A stretch of DNA of 64,000 bases from Trichobilharzia szidati (taxonomy: Eukaryota > Platyhelminthes > Trematoda > Strigeidida > Schistosomatidae), in assembly GCA_944472155.2 (NCBI GenBank), contig OX235279.1, positions 173,331,868 through 173,395,867 on the forward strand, in the 5' to 3' direction. The notes below the pieces were generated by a model, which saw only the letters and a program-made list of their open reading frames with translations, did no database searches and was not told the DNA's origin. The position numbers were made by a program, and so were the translations under genes. Shown in pieces: positions 1 through 11,400 of the stretch; within the stretch, counting starts at the first letter, position 1, and every line of letters starts with the position of its first letter.

Positions 1-300
1 ATTTAGTTGCTCCTGTGGAGTAAGCTATATAGGGTGAACAACTAGACAGGTCAACAAACGCACTAAGGAGCATCTTTCTTCATGGTTCGGAAAAGGCCAA
101 ATAAAATCTATAAGAAGTTCCATTTAGTCTGATCTGATTATTATTGGTCACCAAATGGACAAAAGAAGTGCCTTCAAAGTTATCTATCTCATTCCATTCA
201 GCCTTCTGCAAGGAATTCGAACCCGTCTTTTACACTTAGCCGAAGAGGCTATGGGAATTAATTCGAGAGAACAATCCTAGTCTTTGAATGCAAAAGAAGT
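1..300 (+). mobile_element. PLE-II Penelope-like fragment, GIY-YIG endonuclease end
   Basis: From base 2 the + strand reads FSCSCGVSYIG, then a stop, then TTRQVNKRTKEHL. This is the start of the GIY-YIG endonuclease that closes the ORF of Penelope-like retroelements (cysteine pair, then YIG, then a downstream Arg and Glu-His). The stop replaces the residue after YIG, so the copy is dead. The left edge of the window truncates it. After about 300 the sequence becomes non-coding tail. Family assignment rests on similarity to the copies at 14.4-15.7 and 30.6-32.2 kb. Confidence 0.7.
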
Positions 301-781
301 TTGTCCTACCTTTGTCTCTCCCATCCTTTCTTATTTTCTATTTCCTTCGTACTTCTATGTTATTTATTTAAACTCTGATTATCTGTCCACTTCACCGTTA
401 GTTTAATTCCCCGCCTACTACTGTCTACGAAATCTAAAGAGAAAATTAAAGATACATGGAATTTTAATTGTATTACATGCATACCTGTTCGGCAAAAAAA
501 ATAAGCCATCCATTATATAAAAGGTGCCCATTCGAAAATGTTGGAAACTAATCACTTCCTCCTCATCAGGCTCTACAGTTATGTCTTCATAATAATTAAA
601 GAATTATTGTTAATAACAGTATTAATGTTTTATCTAAAATAACATCAAATCCTTGACATCGAAATTCCAAAAGTTATATACAACTATGTAAAAGTCACAT
701 TTGTATAATGTCAGCGAAATTTAACTAAGTAATTTAAATTAAGTAGGATAGATTAGTGATACATATCCAATTATTTTTTTA

Positions 782-1490
782 TTATTTATTAATCAGGGCT
801 AGCCATGCACAATCCATTAATATTACACCTTGATGCCTGTTCAAGCTTTTGCGATTCATCCTTATATTTAGGGCTTCTGCAGTCGGTTTTTCTTTATACG
901 AACCAAAAGCTTTCTGTGACAGCTTAGTTCTATCAAAGTCAATTCTGTATCCTGTTTCTGTCGAGTGTAGTGCAATCGCCGATCTGTTTTCTAGTTTCTT
1001 TATACATGTAGAGGTCTTCGCTACCAATTTTTTTGACACTGTTTATGTTCCTGTCTGGAAGTTTCTCCTACATATACAGCGTCACAATCTCCACAAATGA
1101 TCCGGTAGACGCAATTTTCCTGGTTTTCTTCTATTTTATTATCCTTAGCCTTCTTCACCAGTGTAAGGTGTCCCCGTTGCACAAAAATACACTCTTCTGT
1201 CATGAGTGTTAAGGATTCGCTCTATCATCTCATCCGATGTTTGTTTGTGGTAAGGAATCACCAATGTACTAACCCAATTCTTAGCAATAAGTTTCGATTC
1301 ATACTTAACTTCACACTTTAAATATCCTTTTATAAAGGCTTTGAGGTAATTATTTGATTCAAGAGTAGTCTGAACCAGTTACAATTCCCCGTTGATCTCT
1401 TCCACCTCAGTAAATAGACGTCTGGCTTCTTTCATCAGATTCTTGATCATAGTTATTTCCCGATTGTCTATATCTTCTTATGGAGAGGCT
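782..1490 (-). mobile_element. PLE-I Penelope-like fragment (thumb region plus GIY-YIG endonuclease), frameshifted
   Basis: On the - strand, 1203-1021 contains CVYRIICGDCDAVYVGETSR, a GIY-YIG start with its CxxC-like pair. It goes out of frame near 1030, and 1039-782 continues in another frame with the endonuclease C-terminus (KLENRSAIALHSTETGYRID, ending ALINK and a stop). Bases 1490-1204 carry the preceding reverse-transcriptase thumb-like region in degraded form. The end matches the PLE copies ending at 13.66 and 47.39 kb (ILINK stop). It is a broken, non-functional copy. Confidence 0.75.
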
Positions 1491-1639
1491 AGCAAATGAT
1501 TTTTAATTGTTCTCCCATGCACACATCACTGTATACTGCATATACGACTAACGTAATCACGAAATATCTGATGCAAAAATACATACCGTTTACAGTGTTT
1601 AATAAAAAAATAGACAATAGTTGGGGTCGCGCTAAAATC

Positions 1640-1880
1640 ACGAATCGGTAGAAGTTAGAATTCATAAGCCATTGAATCGGGTCCCAGTGGCTGAATGGTA
1701 TACGAGCTTGCCTTGTAACCGGAAGGTCCTGGATTCGAATCCCAGTGGGTGCGTACTACCGATGATCCCCAAACTAGGATGAAACAGCAGCTGTCCAGTA
1801 CTCCCTGGTTTTCAATGGTTCTCTAACTGATATCAATCCGTGATCAACTCGTAAAACATAACTAATCCTTACAAACCAAA
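1640..1880 (+). mobile_element. SINE-H copy (Sm-alpha-like: tRNA head plus hammerhead remnant)
   Basis: A leader (AGTTAGAATTCATAAGCC) is followed by a tRNA-like head from about 1679 to 1752, with a good B box (GGATTCGAATCC) and a weaker A box. Bases 1757-1797 then resemble a hammerhead: a CGATGA core, a stem II with an A-rich loop, GAAAC, and the palindrome CAGCTG before the expected cleavage site GTC. The core has one U-to-C change and an extra CAG before the palindrome, so this copy is probably inactive. This head-plus-ribozyme arrangement is the one known for Sm-alpha schistosome repeats. Confidence 0.75.
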
Positions 1881-2035
1881 CTATAGAAAATAATATTTGT
1901 ATGTCTGAGGCCAAATTTTGATCACAACTCATAAAAAAATTTAGTTTATTATATTTTGACGCATGACTGCACAAAGTTTTTTAAAACAAAAGATTTCTTT
2001 TTTTATACTTTAATCTTTGTTATTTTATATGAACT

Positions 2036-2400
2036 GTGATCAAGATTTGACCGAATAGTTTCAGAATAATTGGGCGCCTAGTGAGAAGTAGACATTTGTA
2101 AAAAATTATATTTGTAAAATCTCAGCGAAATTGAAACGAGTAATTCCAACGTTTCCTACCTTCCAATGTCGCTGAGATTGTACAAATATAATTTTTACAA
2201 ATGTCTTTGTTATTTTAGCTGAGATTAATTTCACTGGAGAAGTTTGGACCAGTTTTCCGAACACAAAAAATAACACGTGTGAATTACTGATTTCAATTTT
2301 GCTGAGGTTATACAAATATAATTTTCTACATATGTCTACTTCTCACTCGGCGCCCAATTATTTTGTGAACTGTTCGGTCAAATCTTGATCACACACACAC
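2036..2400. repeat. Inverted pair of PLE-I 3'-terminal sequence
   Basis: Bases 2036-2160 and 2280-2395 are imperfect reverse complements: both hold the TCTCACTCGGCGCCCAA and ACAAATATAATTTT motifs. The same unit ends the PLE-I copies at 14.07 and 47.86 kb. This looks like two PLE termini joined head to head, with about 120 bases of spacer. Confidence 0.65.
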
Positions 2401-2989
2401 ACATCGATCATATGATCTATGTGTAAATAGATTGTTGGTTAAACAAAAAGTTATGGCTCGAAACATGTAAACATGCAACTAATTCAACATAAGTAAAAAA
2501 CTTGGGCACTGTGGTGGAGCATAACTCCATTATGGATAAGACGAGTGTTTTTTTATAGTCAAAATAAGTAACTTGTTAGAATGTTGTGATGTGTTTGAAT
2601 TGAAATAGAATTTTGAGATTATTTATTATCCTCTTCTGATTTGACTGGTGGTAATAATTTCTTCCATATTTCTGGTATTTGCATTGAGTGATTTCTGTTG
2701 CATGTGTTGGGTGTAGACTACTCGATGAACCAGGATTCAGTAATCAACCTCTCTCCACCTACCTAGATTAGCTTTTAGAATTTCAACCCTCTCCCAATTT
2801 ATTGTGTGGTTGTGTGTTAATGCATGCATGTAGTGCAATGTAGTGCTGAGCTGTTTTCTAAATTACTCATCTTCTCGGGGTCAACTAATTCGAGTTGAAA
2901 ACCAGTTTTCCTAAGTAAATGATCCTGAATAACAACGGATAATATAGCAGCTATAAACGCTCATGATTAATGCTCAGAATGAATTCTAT

Positions 2990-3335
2990 TCATATTGATT
3001 GAGGATGAATGATTAAATCAAAAAACAAAGGGAAGAGTAAGTGGTTTAGAAGGTCTGTCTGTCTGTCTGTTTTCGACATAGAACTTTGCACCAATGTGCA
3101 GCACTTCAAGTCGCCACACTCCCTACTTGTAGGACACAAAGCAAGAGAAGAAAGTAGAAGAAATGCATAATAGAGACAGTAAACAGAGGTGTGAGACAAA
3201 GGAATAGTAATAACGAAGAACAAAACAGTTTAATTGGAAATCATAAGTCACAAGGAGTGGATGCATCTGCACCAGCCACTGAGAACGATTTTGAGCCATG
3301 TCACCAACTGTTTCCAACCATTGGCTTAGAAGGTT
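2990..3335 (-). mobile_element. LINE-B 3' end fragment
   Basis: In - orientation this is the 3' untranslated part and tail of LINE-B, with tail repeats read as CTGT on the + strand at 3054-3070. The same stretch occurs at 20455-20740 (-), 8085-8330 (+) and 51780-52040 (+). No intact coding sequence remains. Confidence 0.7.
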
Positions 3336-3739
3336 ATGTGTGCGTCAGTGTGTAAATTGATTAATAAGGTTAAATAAGAAAATATATTATTTGTTCATGC
3401 AAGAGTACTAACAATGGCTGGGGGAATGTATATATACAGGATGGAAGGTCATACATAGAAGGTTTTTAATGTAATACAGTATTTATGAATTGATAGATTC
3501 CGCAGCAGGTCAGGGTAGCAATAGTAGCTAAACTTGTTTCTTTTCTACGCATATACCGATTGTTTTAAGCGAAATTGTAATTGCTTCTGCTATTTTGGGG
3601 TGGGGGGCATCCAGTACCTAGAAGCTTTTGGTAATTTATTTGGTACCTGACAGGTATTAGCTTTAAGGTGGCGCATGTGTCGACTAGGTAATCTAATATC
3701 GAACTGTGGATGGTTTTCAAAACACCTGCATTTATCCAC

Positions 3740-4130
3740 TCAGGCAGGTGTTCCTGAGCACCAAAACATCAAGTCCCTAGAGCAACGGCCAATATAACTG
3801 GCTCCATAGAAGCAACTGAATTGACAGATCCAAGAAGGGATACCTAACCTGGATACTATATATGTCCAAACCACGTTCACTTTTAACGGTTTGAAAACAT
3901 TTTTGGGCATCGGATACATGATATTCATTATAATAAAGGTTTTCTTGTATTTCCAAATGAATGAAAAACAAAACGATATTCTCGCTTTTACTGATGTTTC
4001 GCTATTTAATGCTGCTAATAGCTTTATTAAAGTATTATTAAACCGGAATTTACAAAATCTCAGCATATATATATATAACAAAGAGTTATGGGGTGAGAAA
4101 ATAGACTACTTAGGTCAAGTTAAAAGGACA
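3740..4130 (-). mobile_element. PLE-II-like endonuclease fragment
   Basis: The - strand encodes CQFSCFYGASYIGRCSR at about 3830-3780, recognisable as the GIY-YIG start of a PLE-II endonuclease. The sequence upstream in the same frame is not recognisable. A short related piece lies at 33240-33300. It is only a remnant. Confidence 0.55.
3918..3985 (+). repeat. 68-bp repeat, inverted copy at about 6865-6930
   Basis: The words TTGTATTTCC and ATGAATGAAAAACAAAACGA here reappear as reverse complement near 6870-6925. Origin unknown; they may be two ends of one disrupted element. Confidence 0.5.
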
Positions 4131-4366
4131 TATTGAAAGTCAAAATACCAATGAAGATCACTAAACCAAATAACAAAGGTAATAGTACATCTGTTATGAT
4201 ATCAAAACAAAGTTTACTAACTTGATCATCGTTCGTCTGTCTGGGGTCATTTTTCGTTGTCAAGTTGGTCAATTGGTAAAGATAACAAAATCAAGTGTAG
4301 ATTGTTGGATTTGATCAGTGTGTAAAATTATAAAAGCAGCGTGTGTTTACATAGTGAACTTGCTTA

Positions 4367-5345
4367 TCACATTCGTGTTGATTTTGTCACTTGATGGGGG
4401 AGGGGAGGGAGGTGTTGTAACCAGGTCAGATTCTGTTTTAGTCCATCATTCCTATTCAGGCAATTTGGATTCCACTTGATATGAAGTGCTTCTGATATTA
4501 GACGTTCTTTGTGATTTCTGAAGTTTTTCTGGATTATTTCAACATTGTCAAAATCAATTTTGTGGCCTGATTCTATAGCATGTAGACCTATGGCTGATGA
4601 TTTTTCAAGTCTTTGTAGTTCAACAGGATTTCTCGGTGGTCGAAGAGATGCTCTACGGTGTTCATTTCTTCTGATTTTGATTTCTCGAGATGTTTGTCCG
4701 ATGTATATCGCATCACATTCCAAGCATTTTATTTTATAGACACAATTAGATAGAGAATCTTTAGGGATTTGGTCTTTTATATGGACAAGGTTGCTTTGAA
4801 GTGTGTCTAATGTTTTGAAGAAAACTCTAATATCGAGGTGATTGAGTACTCTTCTGATATCGTCAGACATCTCTGCTCTATATGGAATGATGACTATTGA
4901 TGTCCATGTTTTCGGAATGCATTTTCGGCCATACTTAATATCTGTGTTGATTTTGTCGATGAAGTTCTATGGGTAGTTGTTTTGCTTGAGAGTTTTAGTA
5001 ATGTTTGTTCGATCGCCTTCTTTTCATAATCCGTTCTGTTCATTATCACAGTGACATTTCCCTTGTCGGCTTTCGTTTTAACAATATTTTTGTCTTTCTT
5101 CAAATTTCTTAAGACTTCATATTCTTGTTTTGGTGAGATTAGATGGTATGTTTCGTTGTGTCCTTAATATGTGTGATATCTTTTGATGAACAGATTGTGA
5201 TTCTTCATTGGTGAATTGTTGTAGAGCAGGTTCAATCATAGGTGCTATTTCCTGCACTGGGCGATAATGGCTTTATAGTGATATGGAAATTCAAACCTTT
5301 CTGTAGTAATGAGATTTCCCTTTTCGGTTAGTATCTTGTCTGACA
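4367..5345 (-). mobile_element. PLE-I Penelope-like element with the RT core deleted
   Basis: Two ORF blocks lie in - orientation. Bases 5103-4894 contain KADKGNVTVIMNRTDYEKKA, the conserved N-terminal entry of Penelope reverse transcriptase. Bases 4870-4367 hold a complete GIY-YIG endonuclease (CVYKIKCLECDAIYIGQTSR, then RRNEHRR and the SGHKIDFDNVEI helix region). The intervening fingers/palm domain with the YVDD motif is absent: the two blocks are only about 25 bases apart, against the roughly 1 kb expected. Bases 5345-5104 carry degraded N-terminal coding. This is the best-preserved endonuclease in the window, on an element that could not reverse-transcribe itself. Confidence 0.8.
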
Positions 5346-5349
5346 TGTT

Positions 5350-6570
5350 GTTATGTATTATTATTATTGTTCCCTTGGGTTCCTAGTGGAACATAGGGCT
5401 TCAACTGCACGCCTCCACTTGCTTCTGTCTTCTGCTGTACTTTTCACTTGCATCCATGTTAGTCCATACTGTTTCAACTCCTCTTCACACGATCTCCTCC
5501 ATGTCACCCTTGGACGTCCCACTCGCCGCTTCCCTTTTGGGTTCCACTCGAGCACTGGACTGACGCGTAATGTCACCCAGCGGCCTCCTCAGCGAGTGTC
5601 CAATCCATCCATCTCCACTTTCTCCTGCATATTTGTTGGGCGATTGGTTCCTGTTTTGTTTGTTCCCGTAGTTTCTTGTTGGTGATTCTTTCCGGCCATC
5701 TAATCTTCAGTATAGAGCGAAGACAGTTGTTGATAATGGTCTGCAACAGGCTTTCTGATCCGTATAGAAGAACTGACTGACTTGACGTTTGTATTGAAAA
5801 TCCGAATCACTTTGTTGTTGATGCAGGCTGAGTGACGAATATTTCCAGATTGGTTTCTGGTTGATGAATGTGTTTCTCGCCTTCCCGATTCTCGATTTGA
5901 CATCCTCGTCCGTTCCTCCTGTAGTTGAGACAATGCTCCCTAGATAAGTGAACGAAGTAACCTCTTTCAAATCCCTCCGTTGATGGTGATTGGCGCTGGA
6001 TGTTCCTGCTGTTGTTGTTATTGTTGTTGTTGGTTGGTTATTTTCATAACCTCCTTTTTGTCTATGTTCACCTGGAGTCTTGTCTTTGTTGCTTCTACGA
6101 CCAGTTTGTCGGTTTTCGCTTGTAATTCTTCGATTTTGTGTGACATCAAACATAAATCATCCACGCGCGAAATCCAGGTCTTCTAGGTTCTTCACATCGG
6201 TCCAGGATAACCCTGTCTTCTCGTTTCCCACTATCTGACGCATAATCCAGTTCACCACAATTAGGAATATCGTTGGTGATAATAAACACCCTTGTCTGAC
6301 TCCTGTGTTTACTCGAGCTGAGTTTTCTGTTGTGGATCACTTGACATGTGCCGTTGTCGTACAGCTGTTGAATAAGGTTGATGAATATTTGGGGTACGCC
6401 GTAGTTTTCGAGTAGTTCCCAAATTACTTCGCGGTCAACGCTCTCAAAGTCTACAAAGTTGAGGTAGAGGTTTGATTGCCATTCCATGCTTTGTTCGATG
6501 ATGATGCGTATCATATCATTTGCTGAGGTTTTCTTTGGTTGTTTCTTTTCTTCGAGTTTCAAGAATTTTT
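5350..6570 (-). mobile_element. RTE-A LINE, 5'-truncated (RT to 3' end)
   Basis: Read on the - strand. The reverse transcriptase begins near 6562 (IIIEQSMEWQSNLYLNFVDFE). GVRQGCLLSP lies at about 6310-6280 and the catalytic FADD box at about 6165-6145. Then come KEVTSFTYLGSIVSTTGGTD and the C-terminal GRPRVTWRRSCEEELKQYGL, ending STRNPREQ at 5364. A TAT/ATA-rich tail abuts the ORF end, as in RTE-clade LINEs. The FADD codons are interrupted by 4 extra bases, and further frameshifts occur downstream. The copy abuts the truncated N-terminus of the PLE at 4367-5345. Confidence 0.85.
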
Positions 6571-7042
6571 GTATAATTGTCTTCTTTTAGTGGCATTATG
6601 AAAATGAGATTCTCGTTCATTAAACAATTTTTGAAAGGATTTATAGATATGGCTTGTAACAAGCATTAGGTTAAACAGTCGTCTATATTTTTGATTCTCG
6701 TTCGATAAGATTCAAGTTTGATGCTGCAGTTATGTATTCTTTCTCGTAAAAAATACACTTTGGAGGTATGATTTCCAGCATGTGTGGATTTGTGCGAATA
6801 TATTCAAGAAAGAGGTTTAACTCGTAGTGACTTTGGAATAATTCCACTTTGTGGACAGCGTACCTTGAAAATATCGTTTTGTTTTTCATTCATTGGGAAA
6901 TACAAAAACCTTCATTATTATGTAATATGAAGTTTCTGTTATTAATGTTAAGTAAACAAAATAGTTTTCGTGCTTTTTTTGTCCTTTTTAGGTATATACG
7001 TCAAATATTCTATGACTGGAACATATTTATTCTCCAATAATA
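6571..7042. other. AT-rich sequence upstream of the + strand gene
   Basis: Apart from the short inverted repeat near 6865-6930, no gene or element is recognised. If the start codon at 7043 is right, the promoter and 5' UTR should lie here or further upstream, but no convincing TATA or initiator signal can be picked out. Confidence 0.4.
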
Positions 7043-7385
7043 ATGTCGTTGAATGCTTGTAAACTGTACAAGCGTATGTCATTTCAAGATTATGTCTACA
7101 GAATAAGGCTTAACAAGGAATTGAAAATTAACAGAACCACTGGCGTAGATGATGGTGATGGTGACGATTCAATGCAGAGTTCTCTCATCATCGATTCACC
7201 TGACAACTATTCATGGATATACAACATTGAGTATATATCATTTACAGTCAATCACAAAAACGATACTAATAATAATGATAACAATTGCATTACAATCAAT
7301 CTTGATATTTTGAGATACATCAATCAGTGCCTGTTGACGACAGACCGACGAAGATACTCTTCCCTGTCCGGAAGTGAATCATCAG
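7043..7385 (+). CDS. Exon 1 (coding) of the unknown + strand gene
   Basis: Starts MSLNACKLYKRMSFQDYVYR and ends after SGSESS with one spare base. The donor is CAG then GTAACA. It contains an acidic DDGDGDD patch and an Asn/Asp run. The start is chosen because TGA at 7013 closes the frame upstream. Confidence 0.7.
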
Positions 7386-8365
7386 GTAACAGATATGTGC
7401 CAACCTTCTTTTGTTGGGATGGGGTGTGTGTGTGTGTGAGGATAGAGACACTTGATTGTTTTCAAGTTATATATCATGAACTAACACACGTCACTTAGAG
7501 AGTCATTGAAAACCACAGCTGTTTCACATCACAGTTTGCAGTTATTTGGCAGTACTCCAACCTAGGATGCTTTGGATAACAAGTGGGCTTGTTGTTTATT
7601 TGTATTCTGGAGTGTTTGAAGTTTTTTATTGAAAAGCCATGACCATTGATGTTCATGGTCATTCAGAGAGTGGAAGACATGAAAAGATTAGCTGTCTTTG
7701 ATCATAGGTGCCTGCGTTCTATCTCCCGTGTGAAGTGGTATAATATGGCGAGCAATATTGAGGTGAGGCATCGGTCGAGTGCTAGGTAAGGAGGGAAGGG
7801 GAAATCAATCGACGAGGCTGTGAAATTACATCGACTGAGATGGTTAGGACATGTGTTACGTATGCCTAGCAATTCATCGCTTTCCTCGACGGGCAATGTT
7901 AGCTGACATAGGATTGGTCAGGCTGGAAAAGAGCTAGCGGCGGTCAAACGGAAACATGTATTCACCAGTCAATGAAATCTACAACAGTTAGTCTAAGCCA
8001 GTCACGTAGGAAGGTGTAGACTTCCTCACTGGTTGGGGTCCTCGGGACGGTAAAAACTAATGATGGCTGGAAACAATTGGTGATATGGCTCCAAATCGTT
8101 CTAAATGGCTGGCGCAGATGCATCCACTCCTTGTCACTGGTGATTTCCAATTAAACTGTTTTGTTCTTCGTTATTACTATTCCTTTGTCTCACACCTCTG
8201 TTTACTGTCTCTGTTATGCATTTCTTCTACTTTCTTCTCTTGCTTTGTGTGCTACATGGAGTGTGGCGACTTGAAGTGCTGCACATCGGTGCAAAGTTCT
8301 ATATCGAAAACAGACAGACAGGCAGAGGTTCATCATATCGCCAGATATTAAGATAAATAATCAGC

Positions 8366-8404
<39 letters not shown>

Positions 8405-11400
8405 TAAATTGACAAAAGTTAGAATTCATGGGCTCGTCACTGGATGCCGTCCCAGTGGCTGGTTGGTCAGCGGACCCGCTTGTTCACCTGACACTGACTC
8501 AGTTTCAACGTAGAACTTTGCATGGAAGTGCACCAGTCCGAGTAGTCACACACCGTCCAACGTACAAAGTAAGAGAAAATAAAGAAAAAAGGAGATCCAA
8601 AAGAATTACGATAAACCGAAATATGAGACAGAAAGAATACTAACACGGAAGAAGAAGAAGCAGATTTCATTGATCTGGGAGATTATAAAGACTGAATGCA
8701 ACTCTATGCCATCATTGAAGACAATTTTGAGTCATAGTACCGATAGTCTCCAGTTGTTGGCTGGCTGTTAGCATCCCACGGATCCGAACCAAGCATTTAA
8801 CACCAGCCCACGTGACTAGCTGAAACCAACTGTCAAGGACTTCACGGAATGATGCCAGGTTTTAGTTTGAGCACGCATAACTCTTTTCCAGCCAAATCCT
8901 GTGTCAGCTCGCAGTGTTCGTCGAGGAAGGCAATGGTTGTTAACCTTAATATCCTCCTGTGTTTGGTCCCCGATAGTGGCGTCATTGTTATTTTTTTTTT
9001 TTGATTGCACACTAGTCAGTAACTAGTGTAATGTGTCTAGTCCTATCTTCGCTACAGACTGAATTCTATCAGTCAAGCTTGCAATGTGGCGTCATTGGTG
9101 CATACTTATGAAGATTCCCAGGGTGGTGGAGGTAAAAGCTGTTCAGTGTACTGTCTAGTTTCCAGTGGTTCTCTATATGATGTATCATTTCGTCATCCAA
9201 CTTGAAGTTGATTATTTGTCAAATATCAAATTTTTTTCTGACGTAATGGCACTACTCCTCAGTTTCTGAGGTTATGTGATAGATGAAGAGGAATTCAAAC
9301 CCTGTACGTCTGCATTGGGTGTAAAGCAAGTGTAGTCATGCCAATTCGTCACATCTTCAAAATGCGGCTACAACTGCTATAGAACTGATATTTACCGTCA
9401 TGGAGATCTGAATGTTCTTCATCAGCTCCACTCTGTGTGTCGGAATTTTTCCAGTATAAGGAGTATTTTTAATGTTTATTAATTTGCTTTCGTTACACTC
9501 TTTCGAATTTATGAGTATAGTAGTGTTAAACTGCTTTCTATGCCTACTCACATAGTTTATTATTGTTCTTTCTATTCATTATTATTATAGTTTATTGGTA
9601 TCGACTAGCGAAAAATGAAACGCTGCTCAAAGCTGTAATTCAACTGATTCCTACTGGATACGGTGATCCATATTTACAAGATATTTCAATGATTTTGTTA
9701 AGAAATCTATGCGTACTGGCTGGATCTAACACTCCAGTTGAACAGTAAGTTTTTTCTGGGCTCTTTTTTAAGTTTATTTTTTTGCATTCCAAATAGAACG
9801 TTGGAATTCAAGCTTTGAACTATGTTTAGTTGCTTTTTTATACGAGCTGCAGTTAGTAGTAGCCTCACACCTCACACACCACAGTCGAACACTTGCGGAT
9901 GACTAGCGACCATTCTAACATTCAGCTATTATGTAACAAACTAACTTCTCGTTTGTTTGTTTCCTTGCTTGCTTGTGTTTGTTTCATGGTTTCCAACACA
10001 GAGAAAAACAGGTATGCGTGACAAGAATTTTAAATTGGAGATTCATATAACCACAATGATTGTCGGTTCTCAATGACTGAAAAGTATTCACGCCTTATAA
10101 TCTCCCAGAGTTCATTAAACCTTCATCCCTTCTTTTTTTGTGTTACTACTCTTTTTCTCATATGTTTCTGCTGATTATAGTTCTTTGGAAATTTTTTTCA
10201 CAGCTTTTGTATGCTACCTATTTTGTGGCAACTTGTACTGGTACAGAGTTCTATACTGAAAGTCAATGAGGCGTGCAGGGCGGTGTCTAAAAATCCTTTT
10301 TTTTATTTAATGATACACCATCTCTTTCTTCATAGTAAATTAGTGTAATATACTTGATAGTTAGAAGTTAATTGGTGGATGGTGACTAGTAGTAGTGGAA
10401 TCCAGGATGCACATTTCGTCCTATTTGGGACTCGTCAACTGGATACACCTGCATTCCACAATGATTGATGATGCTCCCACTGAGGCTGGAACCCAGTGCC
10501 CATAGTTTCAAAAGCCCAAGGCGTTATTCGCTAGACCACTTGGGTCACGAGTGCCACCTCTTCTGCAACGGGTCATACTAATTATTTAATTGAATTTTAG
10601 ATTTTCCCGTCGATTGATTGGACCGAAGTGCTCTCCTTGGTCTCAGGTTGACAAGTCGGCTTCTTGTGCAGATGCTTCGACGACGATATCTGGGCATGTC
10701 CCAAATAGGACGAAATGCGCATCCTGAATTCCACTGCTAGTCACCATCCACCAGTTAACTTCTAATTACATGCCCAGACATCGTCGAAGCATCTGCACAA
10801 GAAGCCGACAGACATGTCAACCTGAGACCGAGGAGAGCACTTCGGTCCAATCAATCGACGGGAAAATGTAAAATTGAATTAAATACTTGGTAGTTAGTTG
10901 ACTTTATTATCTCAACAAAACCGGTTTTACCTACCCTACCGTATGTCTACTTAATGTAGAATGGACTGGTCGAACTGACACAATCAGATTTAAAAGCAAT
11001 TAGAAAATAATAAGATGGTGTAGTCAGGGATTAATAAAGACAGTGAAATGAAAATCTGGCTTGCAGTAGAGCTCAAAGGAGCGACAATTTGTGGATGATC
11101 TCTCCTCCGCTTCTGGATAGATGAACTACTACTACTACTACTATACTACTAATTTTTAAGAGGATACGTTTTGCCAGGTATTAGGTGAATGCTTGTCGCC
11201 AGCTTCCGCTGTCATTAGCTTCATATTCAGAATTAATACAAGTTAGAATTTATGGGGTTAATTGAGTCCCAATAAATACTGAATTTTGGGCTTATTTAGG
11301 TAATATCACGCAAAGAAATGAGTGTCCCTTGGATAGTTAACACGAATATTTTATTATTATTATCCTTTGGGTTCCGGGTGGAACATAGGGCTTCAACAAC

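Noticed and set aside
1757..1797. Active hammerhead ribozyme in the first SINE-H
   Set aside because: Core U4 is C and helix III has an insertion; only the 23975-24025 copy keeps the full core.
7391..7498. Reading exon 1 through to the stop at 7498
   Set aside because: Beyond the GTAACA donor the frame turns to GT-repeat translation; splicing at 7385 gives exact phase with exon 2.
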